From Halocafeteria seosinensis (lineage: Eukaryota > Sar > Bigyra > Bicosoecida): a DNA stretch of 64,000 nt. The notes under the pieces are model-generated. The model had not been told where the DNA came from. It ran no database searches and worked only from the letters and a program-made list of their open reading frames with translations. Of this stretch, positions 55,184 to 64,000 are shown piece by piece; within the stretch, counting starts at the first letter, position 1, and each line of letters begins with the position of its first letter. The position numbers were made by a program, and so were the translations under genes. The stretch spans positions 1 to 64,000 of the forward strand of contig LVLI01000214.1 in NCBI GenBank assembly GCA_001687465.1. Direction: 5' to 3'.

Positions 55184-55898
55184 TTACTCTCCTTCAGCTT
55201 CTGCCGCAGCAGAAATCCACTTTTCAATGTTCTCTTCATCTTCTTCGATCCATGATTCCCAAGCTTCATCTTCGATACTGGGAATTTCAGATACTTCCTT
55301 AACTGTGTGGAAATCGGGGAACTCAGCTGGGGGCGCGTTCGCCTCCTCTTTGGCTGCTTTCATTTTCGATCGCATTATAGCAAGACTTATGAGAGTGATA
55401 TAAAATCCCATCACGAACATCGATAACTGCACAGTCAATAAATAAGCGTACGTGAGAAGTGGCTTGCAACTCAATTAGTCAGAAAAAACAAGGGGTCACA
55501 CGGTAAAGGGGAGATTGAGGGGACCAAAAAAGGTCTGGGTGTTCCACGATGAGCGAAGACCACCATGCCCGTGTTGCCCCCCAAATGGAATCACATAGTC
55601 CCCTAGGGTATGTGCCTGCATTAATTAGAAAAGTGTGTTCTCTTACCTGATAGTTGTGGGGCATATAGTATCTGAATATGGCCTCTACGCCCTCATAATC
55701 CGGGTGTTTGGGGAATCTGTCGAAGGCAGAGGCTGCTTTATCTTTGGCGCTCTGCATAGTTTCCTTGGCTCCAGCAGACGCATTTTCTGCTTGCGCTGAG
55801 AATTGTCGACTACGCTGTACCATCCTCATGCTTGTAACTGGGCGCTGTCCCTGGGCTGGGATAGCTCTTGATAATAAACGGTATCCTCGCTGCATCAT
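55184..55898 (-). CDS. Small mitochondrial-type membrane protein, unknown
   Basis: Reverse-strand exons 55898-55647 and 55426-55184 joined across a 220-bp phase-0 intron give 164 residues. The ATG at 55898 is preferred: it starts a mitochondrial presequence-like stretch (MMQRGYRLLSRA and on to RSRQFSAQ with Arg at -3), whereas the frame's earlier ATG at 55961 adds 21 unlike residues. Then a helical Ala/Lys-rich region, HPDYEGVEAIFRYYMPHNYQ and one transmembrane segment (MFVMGFYITLISLAIM) split near the intron. The C-terminal tail is acidic. It looks like an inner-membrane accessory subunit, but I do not know which complex. The intron is unusually long for the window and contains a GC-rich block. 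Confidence 0.65.
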
Positions 55899-55961
55899 GT
55901 TGTTGCCACAACTCCAACCTATATTCAATTCACGGTATTCTGAAACAATCTCTTCAGCCAT

Positions 55962-56149
55962 ACAATATCATGATACAATCGAAGATGTCAATGTTCAACT
56001 GTATCAAGCACAATATTTGTTGGAACGAAAGTCGTCGAAAGATCTTCCCGGGCTGAAAGCCCGGATCCACCGGGTTGGATGTGTCAAACACAGTGTCATG
56101 ACTCATGACACGTCCAGCTACCAAGGGTAGTAGTGGCTAAAAACTCATT
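55962..56149. other. Intergenic region
   Basis: Upstream region of the mitochondrial-type gene, directly before the ATPase duplicate. Nothing else seen. Confidence 0.35.
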
Positions 56150-56670
56150 GGAACAGTAGTGCCATAGCATGCTTGTTCCTATTGTGTATGACTGACACTG
56201 ATAGCGGATTGGTTGTTTCAGGGAATAGCTCAGGTGGAATCCCAGCCGTGTCGCTACAGCGGGGGGGATATAGCTGGCCCACAAACAGGATTGAGGGAAG
56301 ACGATGCAGGAACATGAGGACCATAGTCACGTAACAGGAAAGGAGCACCATCCTCCAGAAGCGCCTAAGGAAGAGCAAAACGGCAGCCAGCATGACACCC
56401 GTGAGGTTGAACAATCGGATGCTCAAGATAAGCATGCACAGTGGTGGAACTGATAACTATGACGTTACTGAGCATCTCATGGATTTGAGCACGCTGGCTC
56501 AAAAATTGGGAACGATCATTGATATTGATCAGAATCCCACAGTACTGACGCCGGCACAAGCGGAAACTCGACTTCACGGGAGGGACCCAACAAGTTACCA
56601 AAAAGCCCTCCGAAAATAACTCCATTTCACCGATCTCTTTACAGCCATGCTGTACCGCTAGTTAAAAGAC
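56150..56670 (+). pseudogene. Truncated duplicate of the P-type ATPase 5' end
   Basis: Aligns with about 62655-63190 in the same orientation, from the promoter through the first ~115 codons of the ATPase gene. Shared blocks include GGGATATAGCTGGCCCACAA, the ATGCAGGAACATGA start and CTCATGGATTTGAGCACG. It has several indels, including loss of roughly 20 bases before CTCCATTTCACCG, and stops at the first membrane segment. No gene follows. Direct copy 6.5 kb upstream of its parent. Confidence 0.85.
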
Positions 56671-57652
56671 TTCGCGGATAGATAACGTGCGAAAGGTTTA
56701 ATGATAATGAGGACTCCCTCATTCATTGTTTCATTTCGGCGTCCAGAGAATTGGTCGCCAGCGGCTGTGACAACGTTAAGGTCTATCGCGATATTATGGT
56801 ATGTCCCGGAATCAATCCTCTCTTTTGTTTGATGGATGTAAAATAGACCTTCGGTTATGTGGAATTACCTCGACGCTTTATCCATCGTGGATAAAAGTGT
56901 CTCAACGGTTTCACTAGAATTAGAACTAACGATATTGATGTCACAACTAACTTCGGGACTCTTTAAGAATGTAGGAGTTGACACACATGGAAGCACGATA
57001 CGAATGGCAAATGCTTCGTGCTTATTAAACAGAACTGCTCCTTTGACGAATGATGCGCTCTCAAGTTCGGAATATGGAAACATGCGTTTCGACTTTGTGA
57101 CTCCAGCTTTTAGTGTGTCCTGGCGATGCTTACAGTCCAAAGGGAAGTTATAGTTGGCTTGTACAGCTTGCACCACTTTCTTACTGATTTACTCAACCTG
57201 TTGACGATTGAATTGGAATGTCGCCATTGATGTTTGACACCATAAAACCCGAGACGTCGCAGTCGCCCTCTTAGCCTAGATGGTATTCTTCGGTTTTAAG
57301 GTAAAATATCTGGAATGTTTCGGATTCAAGACTCCTTCATGAAGGAAGTTAATCATCCATCAATCATCAAAAAATACTGAAGGCTGCTCTATTCGAGTAC
57401 GGCCACCCAGGTCTATGTCAGCAACATATAGGTTGCTGTCTGCCCATTGTCCGCGGTTTGAGAGTGTGGTTGTCTTCCGTAATCTGCATGCATTGATTTT
57501 AACAAGTTGCGCTTGCAGGTGATAACTTGTTAAAATATGTGCATTATAGCTTTAAGAGTTCTACAACTTTGGCCCATTTAGTAGGAGCTAAAGAAGATGG
57601 AATGTCATTTAGGCTTGTTTGCCAGAATTATGCACTGTAAGAATGTTTAACT
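56671..57652. other. Intergenic region
   Basis: About 1 kb between the ATPase fragment and the acyltransferase stop. A reverse open frame at 56865-57176 (103 codons) reads like protein but matches no family that I know. It also contains the hairpin at 57496-57536. Confidence 0.4.
57496..57536. repeat. Perfect 13-bp inverted repeat (hairpin)
   Basis: ATTTTAACAAGTT at 57496-57508 is matched exactly, in reverse complement, by 57524-57536 with a 15-nt loop. It lies 117 bp downstream of the acyltransferase stop codon and could form a stable RNA hairpin in the 3' UTR. Confidence 0.7.
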
Positions 57653-59812
57653 TCAATCCCACACTCCTAACTCTGTCAATGCATCATCGAGGGCGGGAGT
57701 TAGATATCTCATGAACGGTGCCGTCAAGTGATTTGTGTCCCTCATGACAAGTATGTTGTCCAGCACGGGCGGACATGATATTTCAGTGCACAACAGTTTC
57801 CTTAGGTCTAGGAATTTCCAGTGGAGGGTTCGTGCAATGGATCGCTCTAGGGAATAAAGCTTGTCGGATCTATCTTGCTTTCCCTTTTCCACTGGGATGG
57901 CGCATTTTTGAATGTCATGTTTGTACTTACTCAAACATGTTCTAGGGATTTGACGCGTGCGTCGATTATCACCTATGATAACCACATGCGTTTTCTGGCT
58001 GTTGGAACGAAGAAGTTCTTCGTGCAAGTCTATGTATGCTTGCCAGACTTCTGCATCTGTGCCGTAGTGGTGATACGCGGAGGTCAGAATTATCACGTTC
58101 GCTTTCAGACGACTAATAGCTTTAATTGCCGACGCTCTCCATCCAATGCATTTCTTGATAGGTCGGGTACTATTTTTAGGAGTCGGCGGACAGGATCCCT
58201 TCGCAAAAATTTGTAATGAATGGTTATGCCGTTTAGCGATTACGTCGATCCCGACATGCTTCATCATAGCGTGCGAATCACCTACCAGAGCTAGTACCTT
58301 CGAAGACTCTGTACAACCCATCAAACACCTACCTTTCTTGTGAACATCGACTTCCTCCCAGCAGTTCGAGACATTTTTGGGGTACACTAATCTCAATCTG
58401 TTTAGGGGAGGGATTGGGTTCTTTGGCAAGTCACGTTGCTTTTCCGCGTCCTTCAAGATATGGTACCATCTGTTGAGAAAGGAACAGTTGCTAGTGTCGA
58501 GTTGTACTGAACAACCAAACAGGCTGGTTTGTTCTACGATCTGATGTATTCCTAAACTACAGTTCAAGCCAGTGACGACGTTCTTCGCCGGTATACGATA
58601 CTCTTGAATGGGCGGGGATGGTTCTGACGCTTGGGAACTCTGGAACAGCATTAACGTCGCGACTGAGCCAGCAGTAGCAGCGATTCCCAGGAAGATGGTT
58701 GTCATTGGATTGTGGGGCAGTTTCTTGTTCCTTCTGCAGGGGTCTTCAATCAATTTGAACGTCCACACGGACAAACAAACTGCCACGGCAATGGCGTATA
58801 CTTTCCTTAGCATATCTTCTGGGGCTAAGGATAATTCTGCTGAGAATACCAATGCCGGCCAATGCCATAGGTATATAGAATAAGAACGTTCTCCGATCCA
58901 CTGCATTAGAGGTTGGCTTAAGAAAAATTCATCCAGCCATGTTGCTTCTCTTGCGGCAAGAATCAACAGCGTCCCCAGTACAGGAGGAACTGCCATCATT
59001 CCAGGAAACTGGGTCTCGCTATTGTAGAAAACGCAGCAGCTAGCTAATAGCGAGAGTCCTCCACAAGATAAAAGACCGCCCTTTGTAAGGAAACCTGCTT
59101 TTCCCACTCCCTGGTCCATTGTGATGGCTAGAACGGCCCCAGAGGCCATCTCCCAGGCTCGTGCAGGAAGAAGAAAAAACGAAAGTACATTTTCTTGTCT
59201 TACCCAGTATTCACAAACCCAGAAGGAACTCAAGAAAATCAGCAGAAACGCTCCTGTTGCGGCAGGTAGAAACTTGGGACAGAGCACCAGTCCACGGAGG
59301 ACAAATGGCCAAAGGGCATAGTATTGCTCCTCTACTGACAATGACCAATAATGTAGCAGTGGCGAAGGACTATCGTCCGCATGGAAGTAATCCGTTGCCT
59401 GTCTTCCAAACCGAATATTCGCCATGTAGGTAGCGACGCTGATCCCGTCACTCACAAGGGACGGAATAAGAAAAGGAGGTAAGAACAAGAATCCGAAGGA
59501 CACTGTAGACGCCAGCACGAACATCGAGGCTGGAAGGAGTCGCTTAATGCGACGGGAGAAAAACTTCATCGTGTCAACAGAGCCAGTGCTCTGAATCTCT
59601 TTCAGAAGAATGGCAGTCATAAGGAATCCACTGATAGTAAAGAACACATCCACACCCACAAAGCCTCCAGAAAATCCTGGAACTTCCATGTGGTACAGCA
59701 CGACCATAATAATGGCAATAGCGCGCAGACCTTGGATGTCTCTACGGTACGCAAAGTGTGCACGGCTTCCCTCTGTTGAGTTGGCATCCTGTTCTCGTCT
59801 GATAATCCCCAT
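57653..59812 (-). CDS. Acyltransferase-3 (OafA/YrhL type) with a C-terminal SGNH domain
   Basis: Single exon, 719 residues, the length of bacterial two-domain OafA/OatA-type O-acetyltransferases. Residues ~22-395 form the multi-pass acyltransferase-3 domain: RDIQGLRAIAIIMVVLYH with Arg30 and His41, FVGVDVFFTISGFLM, RIKRLLPA, then HYWSLSVEEQYY and about ten transmembrane helices. The C-terminal ~220 residues are an SGNH esterase-like domain with nucleophile motif GDSH at 511-514 (Ser513) and the D-x-x-H pair Asp692/His695. Together they add O-acyl groups to polysaccharides in bacteria: the membrane part passes the acyl group across and the SGNH part transfers it. Here it could acetylate cell-wall or secreted glycans. 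The domain order is bacterial in style and the gene has no intron, so transfer from bacteria is possible. Confidence 0.9.
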   Translation of the reverse strand: MGIIRREQDANSTEGSRAHFAYRRDIQGLRAIAIIMVVLYHMEVPGFSGGFVGVDVFFTISGFLMTAILLKEIQSTGSVDTMKFFSRRIKRLLPASMFVLASTVSFGFLFLPPFLIPSLVSDGISVATYMANIRFGRQATDYFHADDSPSPLLHYWSLSVEEQYYALWPFVLRGLVLCPKFLPAATGAFLLIFLSSFWVCEYWVRQENVLSFFLLPARAWEMASGAVLAITMDQGVGKAGFLTKGGLLSCGGLSLLASCCVFYNSETQFPGMMAVPPVLGTLLILAAREATWLDEFFLSQPLMQWIGERSYSIYLWHWPALVFSAELSLAPEDMLRKVYAIAVAVCLSVWTFKLIEDPCRRNKKLPHNPMTTIFLGIAATAGSVATLMLFQSSQASEPSPPIQEYRIPAKNVVTGLNCSLGIHQIVEQTSLFGCSVQLDTSNCSFLNRWYHILKDAEKQRDLPKNPIPPLNRLRLVYPKNVSNCWEEVDVHKKGRCLMGCTESSKVLALVGDSHAMMKHVGIDVIAKRHNHSLQIFAKGSCPPTPKNSTRPIKKCIGWRASAIKAISRLKANVIILTSAYHHYGTDAEVWQAYIDLHEELLRSNSQKTHVVIIGDNRRTRQIPRTCLSKYKHDIQKCAIPVEKGKQDRSDKLYSLERSIARTLHWKFLDLRKLLCTEISCPPVLDNILVMRDTNHLTAPFMRYLTPALDDALTELGVWD

Positions 59813-60415
59813 CGCTGGAAGTTCCTACTTTCAGGTATTTTCACTTTTGTGATAACAGAACCGCAAAAGCCTAATTGTCAGTCTGTGTCAGGGTGTTGAA
59901 TCAGCAAACAGAGACTCCGAAGAGGCCGGTGGACAACCGCCCGGTTGGCCGGGCCGTATCCGCAAATGCGGTTGAAATTGAACCGTTCCATTGTGTGCTA
60001 AAAGGTTTGGTTTCTTGTGTGTATTCAGGTTTGGTTGGTTGGTCCTTCACATGGGTGCTAACTGGAGACCTGTTGGGCTTTATGTAATGTTCATCACTGA
60101 GGTGGGATCTATAATATGTTGTCAACATCAGAACTCGGTTGTGGAGTCGTTCAACCGACCGTGTGGCAAGTTGAGCTTCAATGGAAATTGCATGCGGCCA
60201 ATGGAGAAGTCGATAGTAGGAAAGGATGGATGATGGGAACGCAAGTGTGGAGATATTCATGGATATTCTTAAAATCGCCTTCAATAGCAACGGATTTGGA
60301 GGCCTCATAACACGTGCTAGTTCCAAGGTGGGCGAAGCTGGCAGATGAATGGAGGAACGCAGAGCCCAACGGGGGCTCAAGAATGAACCCTATGAGGCTC
60401 CCGACTTTGGCCGTC
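59813..60415. other. Intergenic region
   Basis: Upstream region of the acyltransferase and downstream flank of the transposase relic. It shares TTTATGTAATGTT with the upstream flank of the glycosyltransferase at 44178-45215. No gene seen. Confidence 0.4.
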
Positions 60416-60982
60416 TTAAGAGCGCCGTTCAGGACGACAAGAACGTTTATTGTGCCTTCGCTTTTTGCATACTGTACAAGTCACTGTTTTAACTTTCGAC
60501 TGTTTAAGGAACTGAGTATCCTCTAGGCCTTTCTTGGGCCCGGAGTATGCTTGCGTCCTGAGGATGACAGAGGCATTGCGCCTTACGCGAGCCCTAACCT
60601 CATTGTAAGTGATGCATTTAATGTCGGCGTCGGCAGGGTATTGGTGTATCCATTTTTCGCCAGGGTATTGCTGTATCCATTTTTCGCTCGTGAAGTAGTC
60701 GTGAGAGAGTATTTCTGGGATTGCCATATGTGGAGCACCTCGGCGAGAAGCGGCAACGACGTGAATACAAGGGAATCCATCAACAAAAGGAACGCCAAAT
60801 GAACATGACATGGTCGTTAGGTTAACAGTGTGAGTAGTCTTCCGTGCTTCTACTTTGAACTGTTCTTGATTGAGACGCTTAACTCTTGGACGCAGCTCCT
60901 CTACCTCTTCCTTGACGGCCTCGTTTGCGGTTAATTGACGGTTGCGATTCTGGGACGCTCTCTTGTTTTGTTGCTCAGGATA
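60416..60982 (-). mobile_element. Mutator-like transposase C-terminal relic (SWIM and zinc knuckle)
   Basis: The reverse strand is open for 188 codons. It has QFKVEARKTTHTVNLTTMSCSF followed by a SWIM-type zinc site ending in GFPCIHVVAASRRGA, and later a zinc knuckle CTVCKKRRHNKRSC (C-x2-C-x4-H-x4-C). Both are standard at the end of MULE transposases. A short duplication, EKWIQQYPGEKWIHQYP, is visible. No DDE catalytic region and no terminal repeats are seen: the upstream part is replaced by a tandem array that starts inside this frame. Dead fragment. Confidence 0.75.
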
Positions 60983-62100
60983 TCAAGGAATAATGGCCAG
61001 ACATCAAATGGAAGTATACCATTCCCGGGGCATATTTCCCAAGCTTGATTCTTCTTGGATCCAATAAGTGCGAGGGTATGCTACCCTAACTTACTAGCAT
61101 TGACATCCCCTTGGGTGTGCAGAAAACTCTCTCCATAATTCCCGGTCCTCCAGGCTATCGAGTCAATGGTATACTGCAGATGCTGAGTTTAGCGGTGCAT
61201 TCCCAAGCGGTTCCGTGACTTATTAGTCTACCAATCCCAAGGCAAATCCGTCACGAAGAGGGAGTCGATGGACGAGGGTCAGTCGGAAAGTTTATTTCCC
61301 AACTACCAGGAATCGTTAACTCACATTCGGTCCTAAACGCGCTCTGGTTTTGTTGCTGAGAATTTCAAGGAGTAATCATCAGACATACCAATCCCAAGGC
61401 ATATCCATAACGAAGAGGCTACGGAGTCGATGGCCGAGACTCACTCGAAATCTCCAGCACAGCATATTTCCCAACGTTGAGTCTTTTTGGATCCAATTAG
61501 TGCGAGGGAATGCTACCTAACGAAGGAACGTTGACATCCCCCCTGGGTGTGCAGAAATACTCTCTCCAGAATTCCCGGTCCTCCAGGCTATCGATTCAAT
61601 GGTATACAACTGCAGTTACACAGCTAAGCGGTGCATTCCCAATCGGTTCCGTGATTTACTGGCCCAACTAACACGATTCATTAGCTCACATTCGGTCCTA
61701 AACGCCCTCTTGTTTTGTTGCTCAGGATATCAAGGAATAATGGTCAGACATCGAATGGAAGTATACCAATCCCAGGGCATATTTCCCAAGCTTGATTCTT
61801 CTTGGATCCAATTAGTGCGAAGGTATGCTACCACACTAACTTAGTAGCGTTAGCGTTGACATCCCCATGGGCTCGCAGAAATACTCTCTCCATATTCCCG
61901 GTTCTCCAGGCTATCGAGTCAATGGTATACTGAACTGTAGTTGCTGAGCTCAGCGGTGCATTCCCAATCGGTTCCGCGGTTTATTAATCTACAACCAACC
62001 CCAAGGTATATCCATAACGAAGAGGATACGGAGTCGGTGAGCGAGACTCACCCGGAATTCCCTGCAGGAATCGATAGCTCACTTCCATTGTATATCGGAA
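60954..62100. repeat. Three-copy tandem array, unit about 365-400 bp
   Basis: Units begin at about 60954, 61335 and 61700, each with an ACGC-CTCT-GTTTTGTTGCT block, then AGGAATAATGG-CAGACAT, TTTCCCAAGCTTGATTC, AATTCCCGGTCCTCCAGGCTAT and GCGGTGCATTCCCAA. Units have diverged by substitutions and indels. The first edge lies inside the transposase reading frame. Confidence 0.9.
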
Positions 62101-62791
62101 GGACCCGTATTTATTTACAATGAGGAAGCACTCTCTCCGTCCGTTGGCTTCGGGTCGACTAACCGCGAAAGAGCTAGGAAATTAAACCTGCCGAGTTTCT
62201 CCATGTCACATGTGCGGCATGATGTGCCGTTCTTCTTCTGCTCGCCTTCACTAAGGCTTCACATATCATCACAAGTTCCAACTAGTTCCTGTTTCTCTAA
62301 CTACTTAAAAGATCCTTCAGACTCCCGATGCTTCAGTTTGTACACCACTCCTCATGGACACTTCCCAACCTGGTCGACGAGTCATCCCCGTTGTATGCAG
62401 TCGCTTCACTTTCACCGGCATAGGTCCCCCTTCAACACCAAATATTTTGTATGTAACAGAGATCCTACCCTCCATTCGCGCACTCCACCAGCCGATTCCG
62501 TCTGGCATACACCAAAGACGGTGTCTCATGAATACTAAAACTTTGGCGGGACATTCTTGCTTCCATTCCCCATTTTATGAATAAGGTGTACTAGGGAACA
62601 TTACCCTATACAATTGATGAGACAGTCATTGAGACTAGTTGTATCTGCAGCAGGTCTCCCATAGCGCGAGTATACCCATCGTGGATGCTGATGCTGATAA
62701 TGGGTTGTTTGTTCAAGGAATAGTTTAAGTAAGCCCCATGAGTTGGAATTTCAGCGGGATATAGCTGGCCCACAAACAGGATTAAGGGAAG
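62101..62791. other. Upstream region of the P-type ATPase
   Basis: The last ~140 bp before the ATG are shared with the truncated copy at 56.15 kb and so likely include the promoter. No other feature seen. Confidence 0.45.
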
Positions 62792-64000
62792 ATGATGCAG
62801 GAACATGATGGCCATAGTCACACAACAGGAAAGGAGCACCATCCTCCAGAAGAGCAAAACGGCAGCCAGCATGACACCCGTGGGGTTGAACAATCGCGTA
62901 ATCAAGAGACAGGAAGTGTGCAACGAGATAAGCGTGCACAGGAGAGTAGTGGAAATGATAACTATGACGTTATTGAGCATCTCATGGATTTGAGCACGTT
63001 GGCTGAAAAACTGGGAACGAACATTGATATTGAACGTCCGCAGAACTCCACGGGACTTACGCTGGCAGAAGCGGAAGCTCGACTCCGTGAGAACGGACCA
63101 AACAAGCTAAGCCCTCCGAAAGCAACACCAGAATGACTAAAGTTCTTGCTCCATTTCACCGATCTCTTTACAGCTATGCTCTTCGCTGCAACAATCCTGT
63201 CGCTAGTAGCCTTTGTCAGCAACCCTGATGATTTGCTGAATCTTTATTTAACAGTTTTACTGGCTTTCATAATTGTTTTAAACAGTAGTATTGGCTACTT
63301 CCAAGAGCGTCACAGCGGTAAGGTGATGCAATCGGTTGGTAAAATGATGTCGCGACAGTGTAGAGTAGTCAGGGAAGGTGGTCAAATGAGGACCGATGCG
63401 TCAAACTTAGTCATTGGCGACCTTGTTATGATACAAGAGGGAGACCGCGTCCCGGCAGATTTGAGAATCATTCATACAAATAATGTTAAAGTTGAAGCAA
63501 GCTCAATAACGGGAGAGAGTGCCCCGGTGCAATGTACTGTGAAGGCATCGAATGAGGTCGCCTTGCACTCTAGCAATCTCGCGTTCAACACAGCTGAATG
63601 CACCCAAGGTAGTGCACTTGGAATAGTCATCCGTCGGGGTGATGAATCCATGATTGGCATTGTAGCACGACTGGCTTCAAGCGAGAAGAGTGTTGAAACT
63701 ACCTTGCAAAAGGAGACGAAGCGATTTGTTCGCTTCATCTCGATCATGGCTTTGACAACTGCCTTAACTCTGTTTATAGTGGGTATTGCACGAGGGTTTC
63801 CTTTGCTAGAAACGTTCGTAGTAACTTTCGTTGCTATTCTTGTGGCCAACATCCCTCAAGGGATTCCAGCAACGGTAACAACCGCCTTAACTGTGGCCGC
63901 TAGGAGGATGCAATCGGTTAATGTATTCGTCAAGAGACTTGATGCTGTTGAGACTTTGGGTGCTGCTTCCGTAATAGGCTCTGACAAAACGGGTACTCTC
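62792..64000 (+). CDS. Type IIC P-type ATPase (Na+/K+-ATPase-like), partial at right edge, with an in-frame TGA
   Basis: Cation pump of the plasma membrane; only the first ~403 codons are in the window. The His/Glu-rich N-terminus is followed by the family N-domain (ENGPNKLSPP), then M1-M2, the actuator domain with TGES, M3-M4, and the phosphorylation site SDKTGT (Asp398 at 63983). Codon 115 (63134-63136) is TGA where relatives have Trp in P-E-W; the frame continues open after it. The stop lies inside an 87-nt segment (63087-63173) that begins GTGAGA and ends TTTACAG with matching phase, so it might be spliced out, which would delete 29 residues ahead of M1. The M4 motif is IPQGIP instead of V-P-E-G-L: the cation-ligand Glu is Gln (63857-63859). 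Sequence error, pseudogene and real change are all possible. Confidence 0.8.

Noticed and set aside
61599-62123. Forward frames of 60-81 codons within the tandem array
   Set aside because: They recur with the repeat unit and break at different places in each unit, as expected for non-coding repeat.
63134-63136. TGA as a reassigned Trp codon
   Set aside because: Other genes in the window end in TGA (for example 11365-11367 and 13649-13651), so the standard code is used.
1-64000. tRNA, rRNA, CRISPR array or intact transposon with terminal repeats
   Set aside because: I looked for conserved tRNA arm sequences, regular spacer arrays and matching terminal inverted repeats and found none that I could support by eye.

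Overview
The window is nuclear DNA of a eukaryote. Genes lie on both strands and are not in operons. Many are split by short GT-AG introns, nearly all 43 to 90 bp, and the splice-predicted proteins match eukaryotic families (ABCF3/GCN20, XRCC4, MOK kinase, USP9X/USP34-type deubiquitinase, TTF1-like and R2R3 Myb factors, PX domain, RAP domain, type IIC P-type ATPase). An organelle-type RAP protein together with many Golgi glycan enzymes suggests a unicellular or simple alga. A red-algal affinity is my best guess, but nothing in the sequence proves it. TAA, TAG and TGA all end genes here, so the code looks standard. Two positions are N (11370 and 52929).

Layout. 0.5-4.3 kb: ABCF3/GCN20-like ATPase, then an XRCC4-like DNA-repair protein whose 3' end is duplicated just downstream. 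5.4-11.4 kb: three type II membrane (Golgi-type) enzymes: a GT8 glycosyltransferase, a sulfotransferase-like protein and a long GT2/GT92-like glycosyltransferase. 12.0-16.8 kb: a TTF1/Reb1-like Myb protein and a MOK-like kinase, tail to tail with 25 bp between stop codons. 17.6-28.2 kb: a 3500-residue ubiquitin hydrolase. 29.6-33.4 kb: an HtrL/YibB-like type II protein, a small Pro/Gly-rich protein and a PX-domain protein. 33.8-41.8 kb: a 2625-residue helical, possibly Nup188-like protein carrying an EF-hand pair. 42.4-45.2 kb: two more GT-A glycosyltransferases with a glycosyltransferase relic between them. 46.2-49.6 kb: an unknown acidic protein and an R2R3-Myb. 52.0-55.9 kb: a RAP-domain protein, a small membrane protein and a small mitochondrial-type membrane protein. 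56.1-64.0 kb: a truncated duplicate of a P-type ATPase 5' end, an acyltransferase-3/SGNH enzyme, a Mutator-like transposase relic beside a threefold ~380-bp tandem array, and a type IIC P-type ATPase that runs off the right edge.

Two themes stand out. First, about seven genes encode membrane enzymes that would build or decorate extracellular polysaccharide (glycosyl transfer, sulfation-like, O-acylation), a loose clustering unusual for a eukaryote. Second, the window is full of local partial duplications (XRCC4 3' end, HtrL-like 3' end, ATPase 5' end, a 140-bp tandem pair, a ~380-bp triplet). The most unusual single site is in the terminal P-type ATPase: an in-frame TGA where the family has Trp, lying inside an 87-nt segment with intron-like borders, plus a Gln in place of the membrane Glu of the PEG motif.

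All exon borders are read by eye from splice consensus, phase and family match. None has transcript support here.
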